From assembly GCA_903870415.1 (NCBI GenBank), contig CAIQDA010000005.1:1-34615 (forward strand): 34,615 bases of DNA. The letters run 5' to 3'. Positions 22,988 through 30,477 of the stretch are shown here, in pieces; the first letter of the stretch is position 1; every line of letters starts with the position of its first letter. The position numbers and the translations under genes were made by a program. This stretch comes from an uncultured delta proteobacterium (GTDB taxonomy: Bacteria > Myxococcota_A > Polyangia > Polyangiales > Polyangiaceae). The notes beneath the pieces are model-generated. The model ran no database searches. It had not been told where the DNA came from and saw only the letters and a program-made list of their open reading frames with translations.

Positions 22988-25900
22988 TCAGTGTTCCGCG
23001 GCGATTCGCAAGGATAAAAGCAGGGTTCTCCCCTCCTGAGGAACCGTCGTTTCGCGCCATGCGGCGGCGGGGACCGTGGACGTGATCGCGTTGAAGAGGT
23101 TGTAGATTCCAAGCTTCGCATCGGCGGGCATGCCCGGAATCGGAACCGTGAGCACCGTGTCGAGGCGCACCGAGGCATCGGTCGTGGTGGCGCCGAGCAG
23201 GGACGGTGAGGGAAGTCGACGCCCGCCTTCGAGGGCTGTGCGGAGCGCAAACGATGATCCCGCGACAGAGAGAGGCGCGATGAACTTCATGCCCGCGAGC
23301 CAGCCAGGAACGTTCGTGCCGACGTGCACCTCGTCGCCGCTCTGAAACTGCTTGGAGACCGATGCCTGGGCAAAAAGCTGCATGGCGCGCGGGAGGCTCC
23401 ATCGAACCTCGGCCTCCACGCCCGCCACCGTGAGCACGTCCGGACTGTTCTTGAACTGGAAGGTCTCCGGCTGCACCTCGGCCAGCACGATGAGGTTTTG
23501 AATTCGGTTCGCGAAGACCGTCCCAAGCAGGGAGACGTTGGCGATGGCTTGGCGATGCTCAAGCTCCGCGCTCAAGATTTGCTCCGGCTCAAGGGGGCTA
23601 TTGGCGAGCCAACCGCTGCCCACGTAAATGCGCTCGATGGTCGTGGCCGCGCGGAACGCTTTGCCGAGGAGCAGCTTCGTCGTTCCTCCGGAAATTCGCT
23701 CGCTTACGATAGCCACGCGCGGCGAGGTAAAGAGCCAAAGGCTCGCATCGGCCACGCGCGGATCGTAGTCGAAGCGCGTTCCCAAGGTGACGTGCACACG
23801 CTCAACGGGGTCGAAGACGGCTTGCGCAAACGTGCCGCCGAAGGTGCCCCGATCCGTCGTGTTCAGCAGCGTTCCCTCGAACTCGTTTCCGGACTGCACC
23901 CGCGAGCGAAGTTGCGCGCGAACCTCCGCCCCGACCGACCCACGAACGGGGCCGAGAAGCGCCTCCCACCTCACCTCTGTTCCAAGGTTCGTGCCACGAA
24001 ACGCCTCAAATTCCAGGCCGATCGGCGCAGGGTAGGCGTAATGCCCGTCGTAGTTGTAGACGGTTCCAAACGCGCGCACGGTCAAGCGTCCCGCACCGAG
24101 TGTCGATTCGTGGCGCCCGTCGAACGAGAAGCGCGTTTCAGCCGTCGTCGATCGCGGGTCGTTGATGATGACGTCGTAGGGCGCCAGCGAGAGCGTGCGC
24201 TCGTAGTGATGGCCAAAGACGCGGAGATGAAATGCGTCCGAATCGAAGCCAAGGAGCACCGACGTGGCGCGCGCCGACGGGCCCCCGGGAAGCCACCCGT
24301 CGACCCCTTTTCCACGCGCGTCGACGCCGCCGTCTGTGGCCCCCGCGCTTGCTCGAAGCTCTGGAAAATATTCGGATTTTCCCGTCACTTCCACCGCTGA
24401 AACCGACGCGTAGAGGTTTCCGCCCGCCGCCGGAACTTCCGCGCGCACCCCCACGCGACCGTGCCCTTCTCCGAACGCGGTGACGCTTGCACCGAGCTTC
24501 GTTTTGCCGCTTCCGGTGCGCGTGATGATTTGGATCGTGGCCAAAAATGCGCTCGTGCCGAAGAGCGCCGACGAAGGGCCGCGGATGACTTCGATGCGTT
24601 CCACGTCGTCGATGGACGCGAGGGTTTGGATGCCTGGGCAAGCGCCGCCGTCGTACGGGTTGTTCAGCGGCTTGTCGTCGAGGAGCACCAAGATGCGCGA
24701 GCAGTACGCCGCGGGCGAGGAAAAACCCCGCATATCGGCCGACTGGGAGAAGCCGTCGTCGGAGACGAACATGCCTCGAACGCCCCGCAGCGCTTCGGTG
24801 AGTGTGGGGTAACCGAAGGCCTCGATCTCCGAACGCGTGATGACCGTGACCGAACCAGGAGCCACACGCGCTTCTTCGATGCGACGCGAAGCGCCCGCGA
24901 CGTCTTCGCGAAGCTCCAGATCGACTTCGACTGCGGTGGTGTCATTGCCTGCAATCTGCACGGATTCGGCGTGGGACCCGTAGCCGGGAGCCCGCACCTC
25001 GACGCTGTGATCTCCTGCGGGAACGCTCATCGAAAGAGGACTCGACCCGACCGCTCGCCCATCGACGTAGACTTGCCCGTAGGGGTGACTCACGACCGCA
25101 AGCGTTCCCTGAAGGCGCGCGAGCGACACTTCGACGCGTGCTCGTGCGTTCGGGCGGACCAGCACCGGGATGCGCGCTTCGCCGTGATGAGGCGCTCGTG
25201 CCACGATCACATGAGGGCCAGGTGGTAGCGACGCGGTGCACGGCAAGTCCGTGCAGAGTGCATCGGTGCCCTCTTCGAGTCGAAGGCTTGCATCGCGATG
25301 TGACCCGACAAATTCCAGCGTTCCCTCAATGAGCTTCAGCGCAGGCGTCAGCTTGGTTCGCGACCCCTTTGCGAAGAACCGCGACTCGGAAGCAGGCGTT
25401 TCGTAACCGTCGCGCTCGACGAAGACCGCGTGGGTACCTTCGGGAAGTGCGAGCACGCAGGGCGTCGTGCATCTTGATCCAAGGTCGCGGCGATCGACGT
25501 ACACGGCTGCACCCGCCGGCTCGCTGCGAATCTCGAGGACCGCAACCTTGCGTTCGAGCTCCTGCTTGAGCGCGGCGGCCGTGCTGCGAAGTGCCTCGGG
25601 AGCCGACGGCGAGTCGAGGACGGAAAGGTAGCGAAATGCCTCGGTTTGAAGGCCGACAGCGTCGTAAGCAATGGCCAAGTCGTAGGCCACGCGCGCGTTG
25701 GGGGCCATGCGGTACGAGGCCAAGAAGTGCGCCACGGCCGCCTGCGCATCGTGCTGCTGAAACGCTCGAACACCGAGCCGAAACTGTGCCTCGGCCTCGT
25801 CCGCGTCGGTGGTGCTGGCGGCTTGCGCGAGGCAACTCCAAAGCAGCGCGGCGCATGCGCAGCGGAGTACGGACGCGGCGCGCGCGGCGACCCCGGTCAA
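22988..25900 (-). CDS. TPR-PEGA-TonB-dependent receptor fusion
   Basis: A 970-residue outer-membrane protein. The signal peptide is about 1-28 (ending LAQAA). A helical TPR-like region covers about 33-115. Three PEGA-type beta domains cover about 118-190, 191-263 and 264-330; the first two carry close Cys pairs (144/148 and 216/221) likely to form disulfides. The receptor plug covers about 340-462 (SVTVITRSEIEAFGYPTLTEALRGVRGMFV, then IEVIRGPSSALFGTSAF), and the 22-strand-type barrel runs to the end with IYNLFNAIT. TonB receptors take up siderophores, metals, cobalamin or glycans; the ligand cannot be told. The PEGA/TPR part replaces the more usual N-terminal signalling or carboxypeptidase-like domain. 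Its ATG overlaps the kinase stop by four bases (ATGA). Confidence 0.9.
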   Translation of the reverse strand: MTGVAARAASVLRCACAALLWSCLAQAASTTDADEAEAQFRLGVRAFQQHDAQAAVAHFLASYRMAPNARVAYDLAIAYDAVGLQTEAFRYLSVLDSPSAPEALRSTAAALKQELERKVAVLEIRSEPAGAAVYVDRRDLGSRCTTPCVLALPEGTHAVFVERDGYETPASESRFFAKGSRTKLTPALKLIEGTLEFVGSHRDASLRLEEGTDALCTDLPCTASLPPGPHVIVARAPHHGEARIPVLVRPNARARVEVSLARLQGTLAVVSHPYGQVYVDGRAVGSSPLSMSVPAGDHSVEVRAPGYGSHAESVQIAGNDTTAVEVDLELREDVAGASRRIEEARVAPGSVTVITRSEIEAFGYPTLTEALRGVRGMFVSDDGFSQSADMRGFSSPAAYCSRILVLLDDKPLNNPYDGGACPGIQTLASIDDVERIEVIRGPSSALFGTSAFLATIQIITRTGSGKTKLGASVTAFGEGHGRVGVRAEVPAAGGNLYASVSAVEVTGKSEYFPELRASAGATDGGVDARGKGVDGWLPGGPSARATSVLLGFDSDAFHLRVFGHHYERTLSLAPYDVIINDPRSTTAETRFSFDGRHESTLGAGRLTVRAFGTVYNYDGHYAYPAPIGLEFEAFRGTNLGTEVRWEALLGPVRGSVGAEVRAQLRSRVQSGNEFEGTLLNTTDRGTFGGTFAQAVFDPVERVHVTLGTRFDYDPRVADASLWLFTSPRVAIVSERISGGTTKLLLGKAFRAATTIERIYVGSGWLANSPLEPEQILSAELEHRQAIANVSLLGTVFANRIQNLIVLAEVQPETFQFKNSPDVLTVAGVEAEVRWSLPRAMQLFAQASVSKQFQSGDEVHVGTNVPGWLAGMKFIAPLSVAGSSFALRTALEGGRRLPSPSLLGATTTDASVRLDTVLTVPIPGMPADAKLGIYNLFNAITSTVPAAAWRETTVPQEGRTLLLSLRIAAEH
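25252..25262. repeat. TGCAGAGTGCA motif inside the receptor gene
   Basis: The one TGCAGARTGCA copy that lies within a gene. It encodes part of the second PEGA domain around Cys216 and is in the coding frame, so it may be a chance product of codons. It is listed for completeness of the motif set. Confidence 0.2.
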
Positions 25901-27384
25901 CGGTCCTCAAGCAGCGTCGGCGCGTGACCAGACGCTCCCGGCGACGGCACCTTGGGCAGCGCATGGGAGACAGGCGCGCTGGCAGGCTTCGGTGCCGGAG
26001 CGAGCGTTTTCTCAGGCGAAAGAAGGCCCGAACCTGCGTCTTCATGCGCCATGGCCACGGGAGAATCGGTGTCGATGACCCGCGCGATCGTCGCGGCGGG
26101 GTCGGGCGAAAGCCCCACGGACGCGGCGGGCGTTGAAGGCGCGAGCGAGACTCCTTGTGGCGCGTCGAGCGTCGTAGCTTCAGCGCCTTTGGACCTCATG
26201 AACAGCGCAGCGGCACCGGTGGCCAACACCATGGCAAGAGCCAATGCCAGGCCCACACGCGTGCCGCGCCGCTCGACCGGAAGGGACGCGCTCGCAACTT
26301 CGGCGGAGGGCGACGCGTCCAAGGGGGCGCTGGGGCTTGTGGACTGAGCGTGCGACGAGGCCGCCGCGTCGATGAGGACGGTTTGAGAGAAGGCTCCCGA
26401 GTCGAGCGAATTTCCAGTCGATCGAAAGGACTTTCCGCGAACCGTCGCCACCGCGCCCGCGGCCAGGCACGGCACGAGGAGCTTCGATTCACCGGCAAGC
26501 TCAAAGGGCGCGAGGGCCGTCGCGAGTTCGTCCATGGAGGAGAAACGCGCGTGGCGATCTTTCATCAGGCATCGGTCGATGACTGCCGCGAACGCAGGAT
26601 TCACTCCGGGGACGCGATCGCCCAGCGGCACATGCGGCTCGGCGGAAATCTGGCGAATCAACAGGGAGAACGTTGCCCCGTTGAACGGCCGCTCCCCGCT
26701 CACAAGTTCGTAAAGCACCACGCCGAGCGACCACACGTCGGCGCGGCCATCGAGATCGTCGAGGCCGTCGATCTGTTCCGGCGCCATGTAGTCCGGCGTT
26801 CCTGCGATCGATCGGGTTGCCATGCGCTCTTCGGCGCCAAAGCCCAGCATCAACTTGGCGACGCCGAAGTCGAGTACTTTTGCAGACACATCGCCGCGCG
26901 AAAGCACGACCATCACGTTCGATGGCTTGATGTCCCGATGCACCACGCCCGCGCGATGAGCTTCCCCCAGCGCATCGGCCGCCTGCATCGCAATCGTTGA
27001 GGCATTGCTGACCGAAAGAGGCCCATGGGTGCGCAGCCATGTATCGAGGTCGAGGCCGTCGAGGAGCTCAAGGACGATGCAAGGAAGCCCCTTCACGGTG
27101 CCCGCGTCGAGCACGCGCGCCACATGCTCGCTGCGAACCTTCGCGAGCGTGCGCGCCTCGCGGATGAAGCGAGCCTCGGCGCGAGGATCGTCCGACGCAC
27201 CGACGAGCAACTTCACCGCGACGGGCTGATCCAGCAGCACCTGGCGCGCGGCAAACACCAACCCCATGGCCCCCGCCCCAAGGAGCTCGCCGAGCTCGTA
27301 GCGGTCCAGCAAAAGCTCCCCCGGCTTCAGCCCAAGCTTGCCAAGCGCCGCGCTCGCCAGCGCATCGATGTCATCCGCGCACAT
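25897..27384 (-). CDS. Membrane-anchored Ser/Thr protein kinase
   Basis: A 495-residue eukaryotic-like (PknB/Hanks) kinase. Kinase domain at about 29-295: Gly loop LGAGAMG 35-41, VAVK with Lys58, HRDIKPSNV (149-157, catalytic Asp151), DFG 172-174, APE 201-203 and DVWSLGVVLYELVSGERPF. All catalytic residues are present, so it should be active. A Ser/Thr-rich juxtamembrane stretch (about 310-370) could be autophosphorylated. One helix at about 375-397 anchors it, leaving a Pro/Ala/Ser-rich periplasmic tail of about 100 residues without a recognisable sensor. Its TGA overlaps the TonB-receptor ATG, so kinase and receptor are made together. The ATG at 27384 has only a weak ribosome site. Confidence 0.94.
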   Translation of the reverse strand: MCADDIDALASAALGKLGLKPGELLLDRYELGELLGAGAMGLVFAARQVLLDQPVAVKLLVGASDDPRAEARFIREARTLAKVRSEHVARVLDAGTVKGLPCIVLELLDGLDLDTWLRTHGPLSVSNASTIAMQAADALGEAHRAGVVHRDIKPSNVMVVLSRGDVSAKVLDFGVAKLMLGFGAEERMATRSIAGTPDYMAPEQIDGLDDLDGRADVWSLGVVLYELVSGERPFNGATFSLLIRQISAEPHVPLGDRVPGVNPAFAAVIDRCLMKDRHARFSSMDELATALAPFELAGESKLLVPCLAAGAVATVRGKSFRSTGNSLDSGAFSQTVLIDAAASSHAQSTSPSAPLDASPSAEVASASLPVERRGTRVGLALALAMVLATGAAALFMRSKGAEATTLDAPQGVSLAPSTPAASVGLSPDPAATIARVIDTDSPVAMAHEDAGSGLLSPEKTLAPAPKPASAPVSHALPKVPSPGASGHAPTLLEDR

Positions 27385-27570
27385 CCGCTATTCAAATCAC
27401 AACTTCCACGAGTGTGTCGCGAAACAATGTGCATAAGCGCACCATCGATTTTGACATTCATCGACGAAAGCCAGCCGACTAGCGCTTGAGGTAGGGCGCT
27501 TTGACCCTTGTCGCGCAGTTCTTGCCGAATGGTGCGCAGTTTCAGCGCATAGCGCGCGTGAGCCACGAAG

Positions 27571-28377
27571 TCACCAGAGGGCGAATCGCGCGGAGGCGCC
27601 CAAGAGAACTCCTTGCCCGAACGCGCGCGCGGCGTCGTAACGGCAAACGTATTGCGCCGCATAGGTCACGTATGCCGACGTGAAGGTGGCGCCAACGGTG
27701 CCGCTCGCTTGATGGTTGTGGTCGAACGCATCGACGGTTCCGGCGACTTCGCCCGTGATCGAAACGCTGCGCCATGGAGTCGCGTGTTCGACGTCGAGTC
27801 CGAGGTTGACGCCAACGGGCGGAAGCGTCGCCGTGGTCGCGCGTGGGTCGACGAAGGCCCCAAAGTTCGCGGCGAGTTGCCAGCCGTTCGTCGTTCCGTC
27901 GACGATGACGAGGCCCTCGATGCCAGGTCCCGCATAGCCCGCGAGTATGGGAATCCTCGGCCCAATTTGCAGCGCGATGGCAGGCACGGCTCTGCCATCA
28001 CGCGCCGCCTGGACGGTGGTTTTGAGGTGCAGCCAAAGGTGATCGGAGGTGTTGGTGAGATGGCTCGGCGAGAACGATGCATCGCCGGTGGTCGCGAGCG
28101 ACATGTCGAGTCCGACCTCCAAATCATCGTCGAGGCCAAGATCGATTTCGGCGTCAGGGCGAATCACCGTCACGCCCGTCGCATCGCGCGCGACACCTGC
28201 TTGCGAGTTGATCTCCATGAGGCCGGGACGTTCGAGGTCCGCGTCTTGCGGCTCGAAGAACGGCCGCGATGGGCGAGGCTTTGGCGTCGCCGATGCGTGC
28301 GCGGTCGCCAACACGAACCCGGCAAGCCGTGCGCAAGCGGCGGCCCGTGGAGCGCAATGACTCGTGCGAGGTCGCAT
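27571..28377 (-). CDS. Probable outer-membrane beta-barrel protein
   Basis: A 268-residue exported protein I cannot name. The N-terminus has a signal peptide (Ala-rich ACARLAGFVLATAHASA, cleavage near residue 30). The rest alternates polar and hydrophobic residues in short beta strands (VGLDMSLATTG, LWLHLKTTV, AIALQIGPRIPI, WQLAANFGAFV, VGVNLGLDVE) and ends GASARFALW. A C-terminal aromatic residue is typical of barrel insertion by BamA. Start ATG 28377 is chosen; 28404 is also in frame. It lies 187 bases upstream of the kinase on the same strand and diverges from queG. Confidence 0.68.
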   Translation of the reverse strand: MRPRTSHCAPRAAACARLAGFVLATAHASATPKPRPSRPFFEPQDADLERPGLMEINSQAGVARDATGVTVIRPDAEIDLGLDDDLEVGLDMSLATTGDASFSPSHLTNTSDHLWLHLKTTVQAARDGRAVPAIALQIGPRIPILAGYAGPGIEGLVIVDGTTNGWQLAANFGAFVDPRATTATLPPVGVNLGLDVEHATPWRSVSITGEVAGTVDAFDHNHQASGTVGATFTSAYVTYAAQYVCRYDAARAFGQGVLLGASARFALW

Positions 28378-28549
28378 CGGCGGCGGGCGTTCGTCGGGGG
28401 CCACTCCGCGTCAGTCTACGGCAACGGGCTGCAGCACGACGAGCGCTTTCTTTTTAACGAAAACGCTCTGAACGCGCCGCCCACGCGAAAGCGCCGGTTC
28501 ACGCGACTTGGGTTCACCGTTTCGCGCGTTCGCGTTACTAGCGGCGGCC

Positions 28550-29629
28550 ATGGATTCCGCGGCGACCGACGCAACGCCTGACGACCGGGCGCGGCGCATT
28601 CGCGAAGAAGCGCATCGCCTTGGCTTCGATGCCATTGCCTTCGCTCGCGCCGAGCCGCTCGACGTCGAGTACGCGCGTTACGAGGAATTTCTCAAGCGCG
28701 GCGCTCATGGGCGCATGGCGTTTCTTGCGGACGATCCGGAGGCGCGTCGCGGCGTGGACCACAAGCGCTTCGTGCCTGGGGCGCGCACGGTCATCTGCAC
28801 GGCCACGCGAACGACGGCCGAACAAGGGGAGGGCGTCGAGGCGCTCATCGCCCGGTACGCTCGCGGCCGCGACTACCACAACGCGCTTCGGCGCAAATTG
28901 CGCAAGCTCGCGCGGTTCGTCATGACCTTGGGCCACGCGGACGAGGAGGTCGTGGCGCGCGGTTACGTGGACGCGGCCCCCATGCTCGAGCGGGCCTACG
29001 CTGCGCGCTCGGGTCTAGGATTCATTGGAAAAAACGGCCTTTGCATCGTGCCCGGCTTGGGGTCGATGGTGCTCCTTGGTGAGGTCGTCACAACCCTCGA
29101 GGTTCGTTCCGGCACGCCTCTCGAAGAGCGCTGCGGCAGTTGCACGCGATGCCTCGACGCTTGCCCGACCCAGGCCTTCGACGCGCCTTGGGTTCTCGAC
29201 CCGCGCCGCTGCGTCGCGTACCTCACCATCGAGCACACCGGCCCCTTTCCCGAGGAACTCGAGGGCCGCATCGGGGCGCACGTATTTGGCTGCGACGACT
29301 GCCAAACCGCGTGTCCCTTCAATGCGGGGCGCGCGACGAAGGAGCCGTTGAAGGAGTCGAGCCTCGTGCCGCTGCCCACGTGGAGGGGCCTCACCTTGGG
29401 CGATTTGCTCCGTGCGAGCGACGACGAGCTTCGCGTGCACGTGGACGGGACGCCGCTTCGACGACCAGGGGCAGAAGGGCTTGCGCGCAACGCGGCGCAC
29501 GTGATGGGCAACACGGGCTCCGCGAAGGACCTCGAAGAGCTGGAGCTCGCATCGCGGACGCACCGTCACGAGGTTGTTCGAGACGCGGCGACGCGTGCCC
29601 TCGATAGGTTGCGCGCGCGCGTGACGTGA
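28550..29629 (+). CDS. queG: Epoxyqueuosine reductase QueG
   Basis: Cobalamin- and iron-sulfur-dependent enzyme for the last step of queuosine synthesis at tRNA position 34. The 359-residue protein has the family's catalytic-region motif VDAAPMLERAYAARSGLGFIGKNG (catalytic Asp141 in VDAAP). It also has two [4Fe-4S] clusters, from C195-x2-C198-x2-C201-x3-C205 and C221 / C248-x2-C251-x3-C255. HEAT-like helices form the tail. The ATG at 28550 matches the family N-terminus; an in-frame start at 28508 adds an unlikely 14 residues. It diverges from the barrel gene across a 172-base gap. Its last ten bases are tandemly repeated at 29621-29640. Confidence 0.95.
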   Translation: MDSAATDATPDDRARRIREEAHRLGFDAIAFARAEPLDVEYARYEEFLKRGAHGRMAFLADDPEARRGVDHKRFVPGARTVICTATRTTAEQGEGVEALIARYARGRDYHNALRRKLRKLARFVMTLGHADEEVVARGYVDAAPMLERAYAARSGLGFIGKNGLCIVPGLGSMVLLGEVVTTLEVRSGTPLEERCGSCTRCLDACPTQAFDAPWVLDPRRCVAYLTIEHTGPFPEELEGRIGAHVFGCDDCQTACPFNAGRATKEPLKESSLVPLPTWRGLTLGDLLRASDDELRVHVDGTPLRRPGAEGLARNAAHVMGNTGSAKDLEELELASRTHRHEVVRDAATRALDRLRARVT

Positions 29630-29688
29630 AGTGACGTGAACCCGCAGGAACGCGAGCCCGCGGCGTCACGCTTTTACATCACGCTTTT
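29621..29688. repeat. Short tandem duplications at the queG and nth 3' ends
   Basis: GTGACGTGAA occurs twice in tandem (29621-29640), and the first copy contains the queG stop. TCACGCTTTT occurs at 29666-29675 and 29679-29688 (period 13), and the second copy contains the nth stop on the other strand. Each gene therefore has a copied stop-codon region beyond its end, within 70 bases. Replication slippage is the simplest cause. Confidence 0.7.
29631..29675 (+). terminator. Possible terminator for queG
   Basis: GTGACG (29631-29636) can pair with CGTCAC (29664-29669), with an inner CGCG-AGCC-CGCG hairpin, followed by GCTTTTAC. The stem is interrupted and the T-run is only four, so this is weak. 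It lies between the convergent stops of queG and nth. Confidence 0.3.
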
Positions 29689-30470
29689 GCGGCGCGCTTC
29701 TTTGGGGGCTTCGGAGGCGACTCTTCGCGCTCGGGGCTCGTGCGCGTGCGCGGAGGCTTTCGCCCGATGTCTTCCGCGTGAAACGCGCTCGGACAAAGGG
29801 TTTTCACGCCGCAAGCTTCGCAGTTTGGTTTGATGGCCGCGCAGATGCGACGCCCGTGGAAGATGAGGATGTGGCTCGTCTCGTCCCAGCGCTCACGCGG
29901 CAGAAGCTTGCAAAGTGCACGTTCGATCTTCTCGGGCTCCGATTCGCGCGTCAGTCCGAGGCGCTGGCTGATGCGCTGAACATGCGTGTCGACGACGACT
30001 CCCTCGGGCGCACCGAACGCAACACCAAGGACGACGTTCGCCGTTTTTCGTCCGACGCCGGGAAGCTCGACGAGCGCCTCGAGCGTGCGCGGAACCTCGC
30101 CGCCATGCTTTTCGATGAGCATTTTTGCAAGGCCAACGATGTTCTTCGCCTTCTGACGAAACATGCCGATGGTGGAGATGAGTGGCTCGACGTGCTCTTT
30201 CGAATCCGCGGCCGCGAGCAATGCAGCCGTTGGATAGGCGGCGAATAGTTTCGGTGTGACCTTGTTGACCGCCACGTCCGTCGTCTGCGCGGAGAGGACC
30301 GTGGCGCAGAGAAGTTCAAAGGCGTTCTTGTGGTCGAGTTCGCAATGCGCGTCCGGGTGAAGCGCCTTGAGTCCGTCGAGCAAACGAACGGCCCCGGCCG
30401 GCGTCGCGCTTGGGCGCTGTGCCGTCGAGGCCTTCGTGGACGAGGCTTTGCCCTGCATTTTGGCAGGCAT
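29679..30470 (-). CDS. nth: Endonuclease III (DNA glycosylase/AP lyase)
   Basis: Removes oxidised pyrimidines in base-excision repair. The 263-residue protein has the helix-hairpin-helix LPGVGRKTA with catalytic Lys142, the catalytic Asp161 in VDTHVQR, and the [4Fe-4S] cluster C210-x6-C217-x2-C220-x5-C226. It is longer than the E. coli enzyme (about 211) owing to an N-terminal Ala/Lys/Ser leader (about 1-25) and a basic Pro/Lys/Arg tail (about 235-263). The ATG at 30470 lies seven bases after the gyrA stop, so the two are likely co-transcribed. Confidence 0.97.
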   Translation of the reverse strand: MPAKMQGKASSTKASTAQRPSATPAGAVRLLDGLKALHPDAHCELDHKNAFELLCATVLSAQTTDVAVNKVTPKLFAAYPTAALLAAADSKEHVEPLISTIGMFRQKAKNIVGLAKMLIEKHGGEVPRTLEALVELPGVGRKTANVVLGVAFGAPEGVVVDTHVQRISQRLGLTRESEPEKIERALCKLLPRERWDETSHILIFHGRRICAAIKPNCEACGVKTLCPSAFHAEDIGRKPPRTRTSPEREESPPKPPKKRAAKA

Positions 30471-30477
30471 TTCGACG

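Noticed and set aside
27451-27479. TTGACA on the plus strand near 27451 as a promoter
   Set aside because: No acceptable -10 at 16-18 bases and no plus-strand gene downstream until queG at 28550.
27327-27662. 111-residue minus-strand ORF between the kinase and barrel genes
   Set aside because: It overlaps the ends of both neighbours, has no ribosome site and has an unremarkable basic composition.
14297-29919. Other TGCA-N3-TGCA hits (near 14298, 17332, 20689, 24950 and 29909)
   Set aside because: All lie within coding or candidate coding sequence and have varied spacers (GTT, GGC, TCA, ATC, AAG). I kept only those with GAR spacers.
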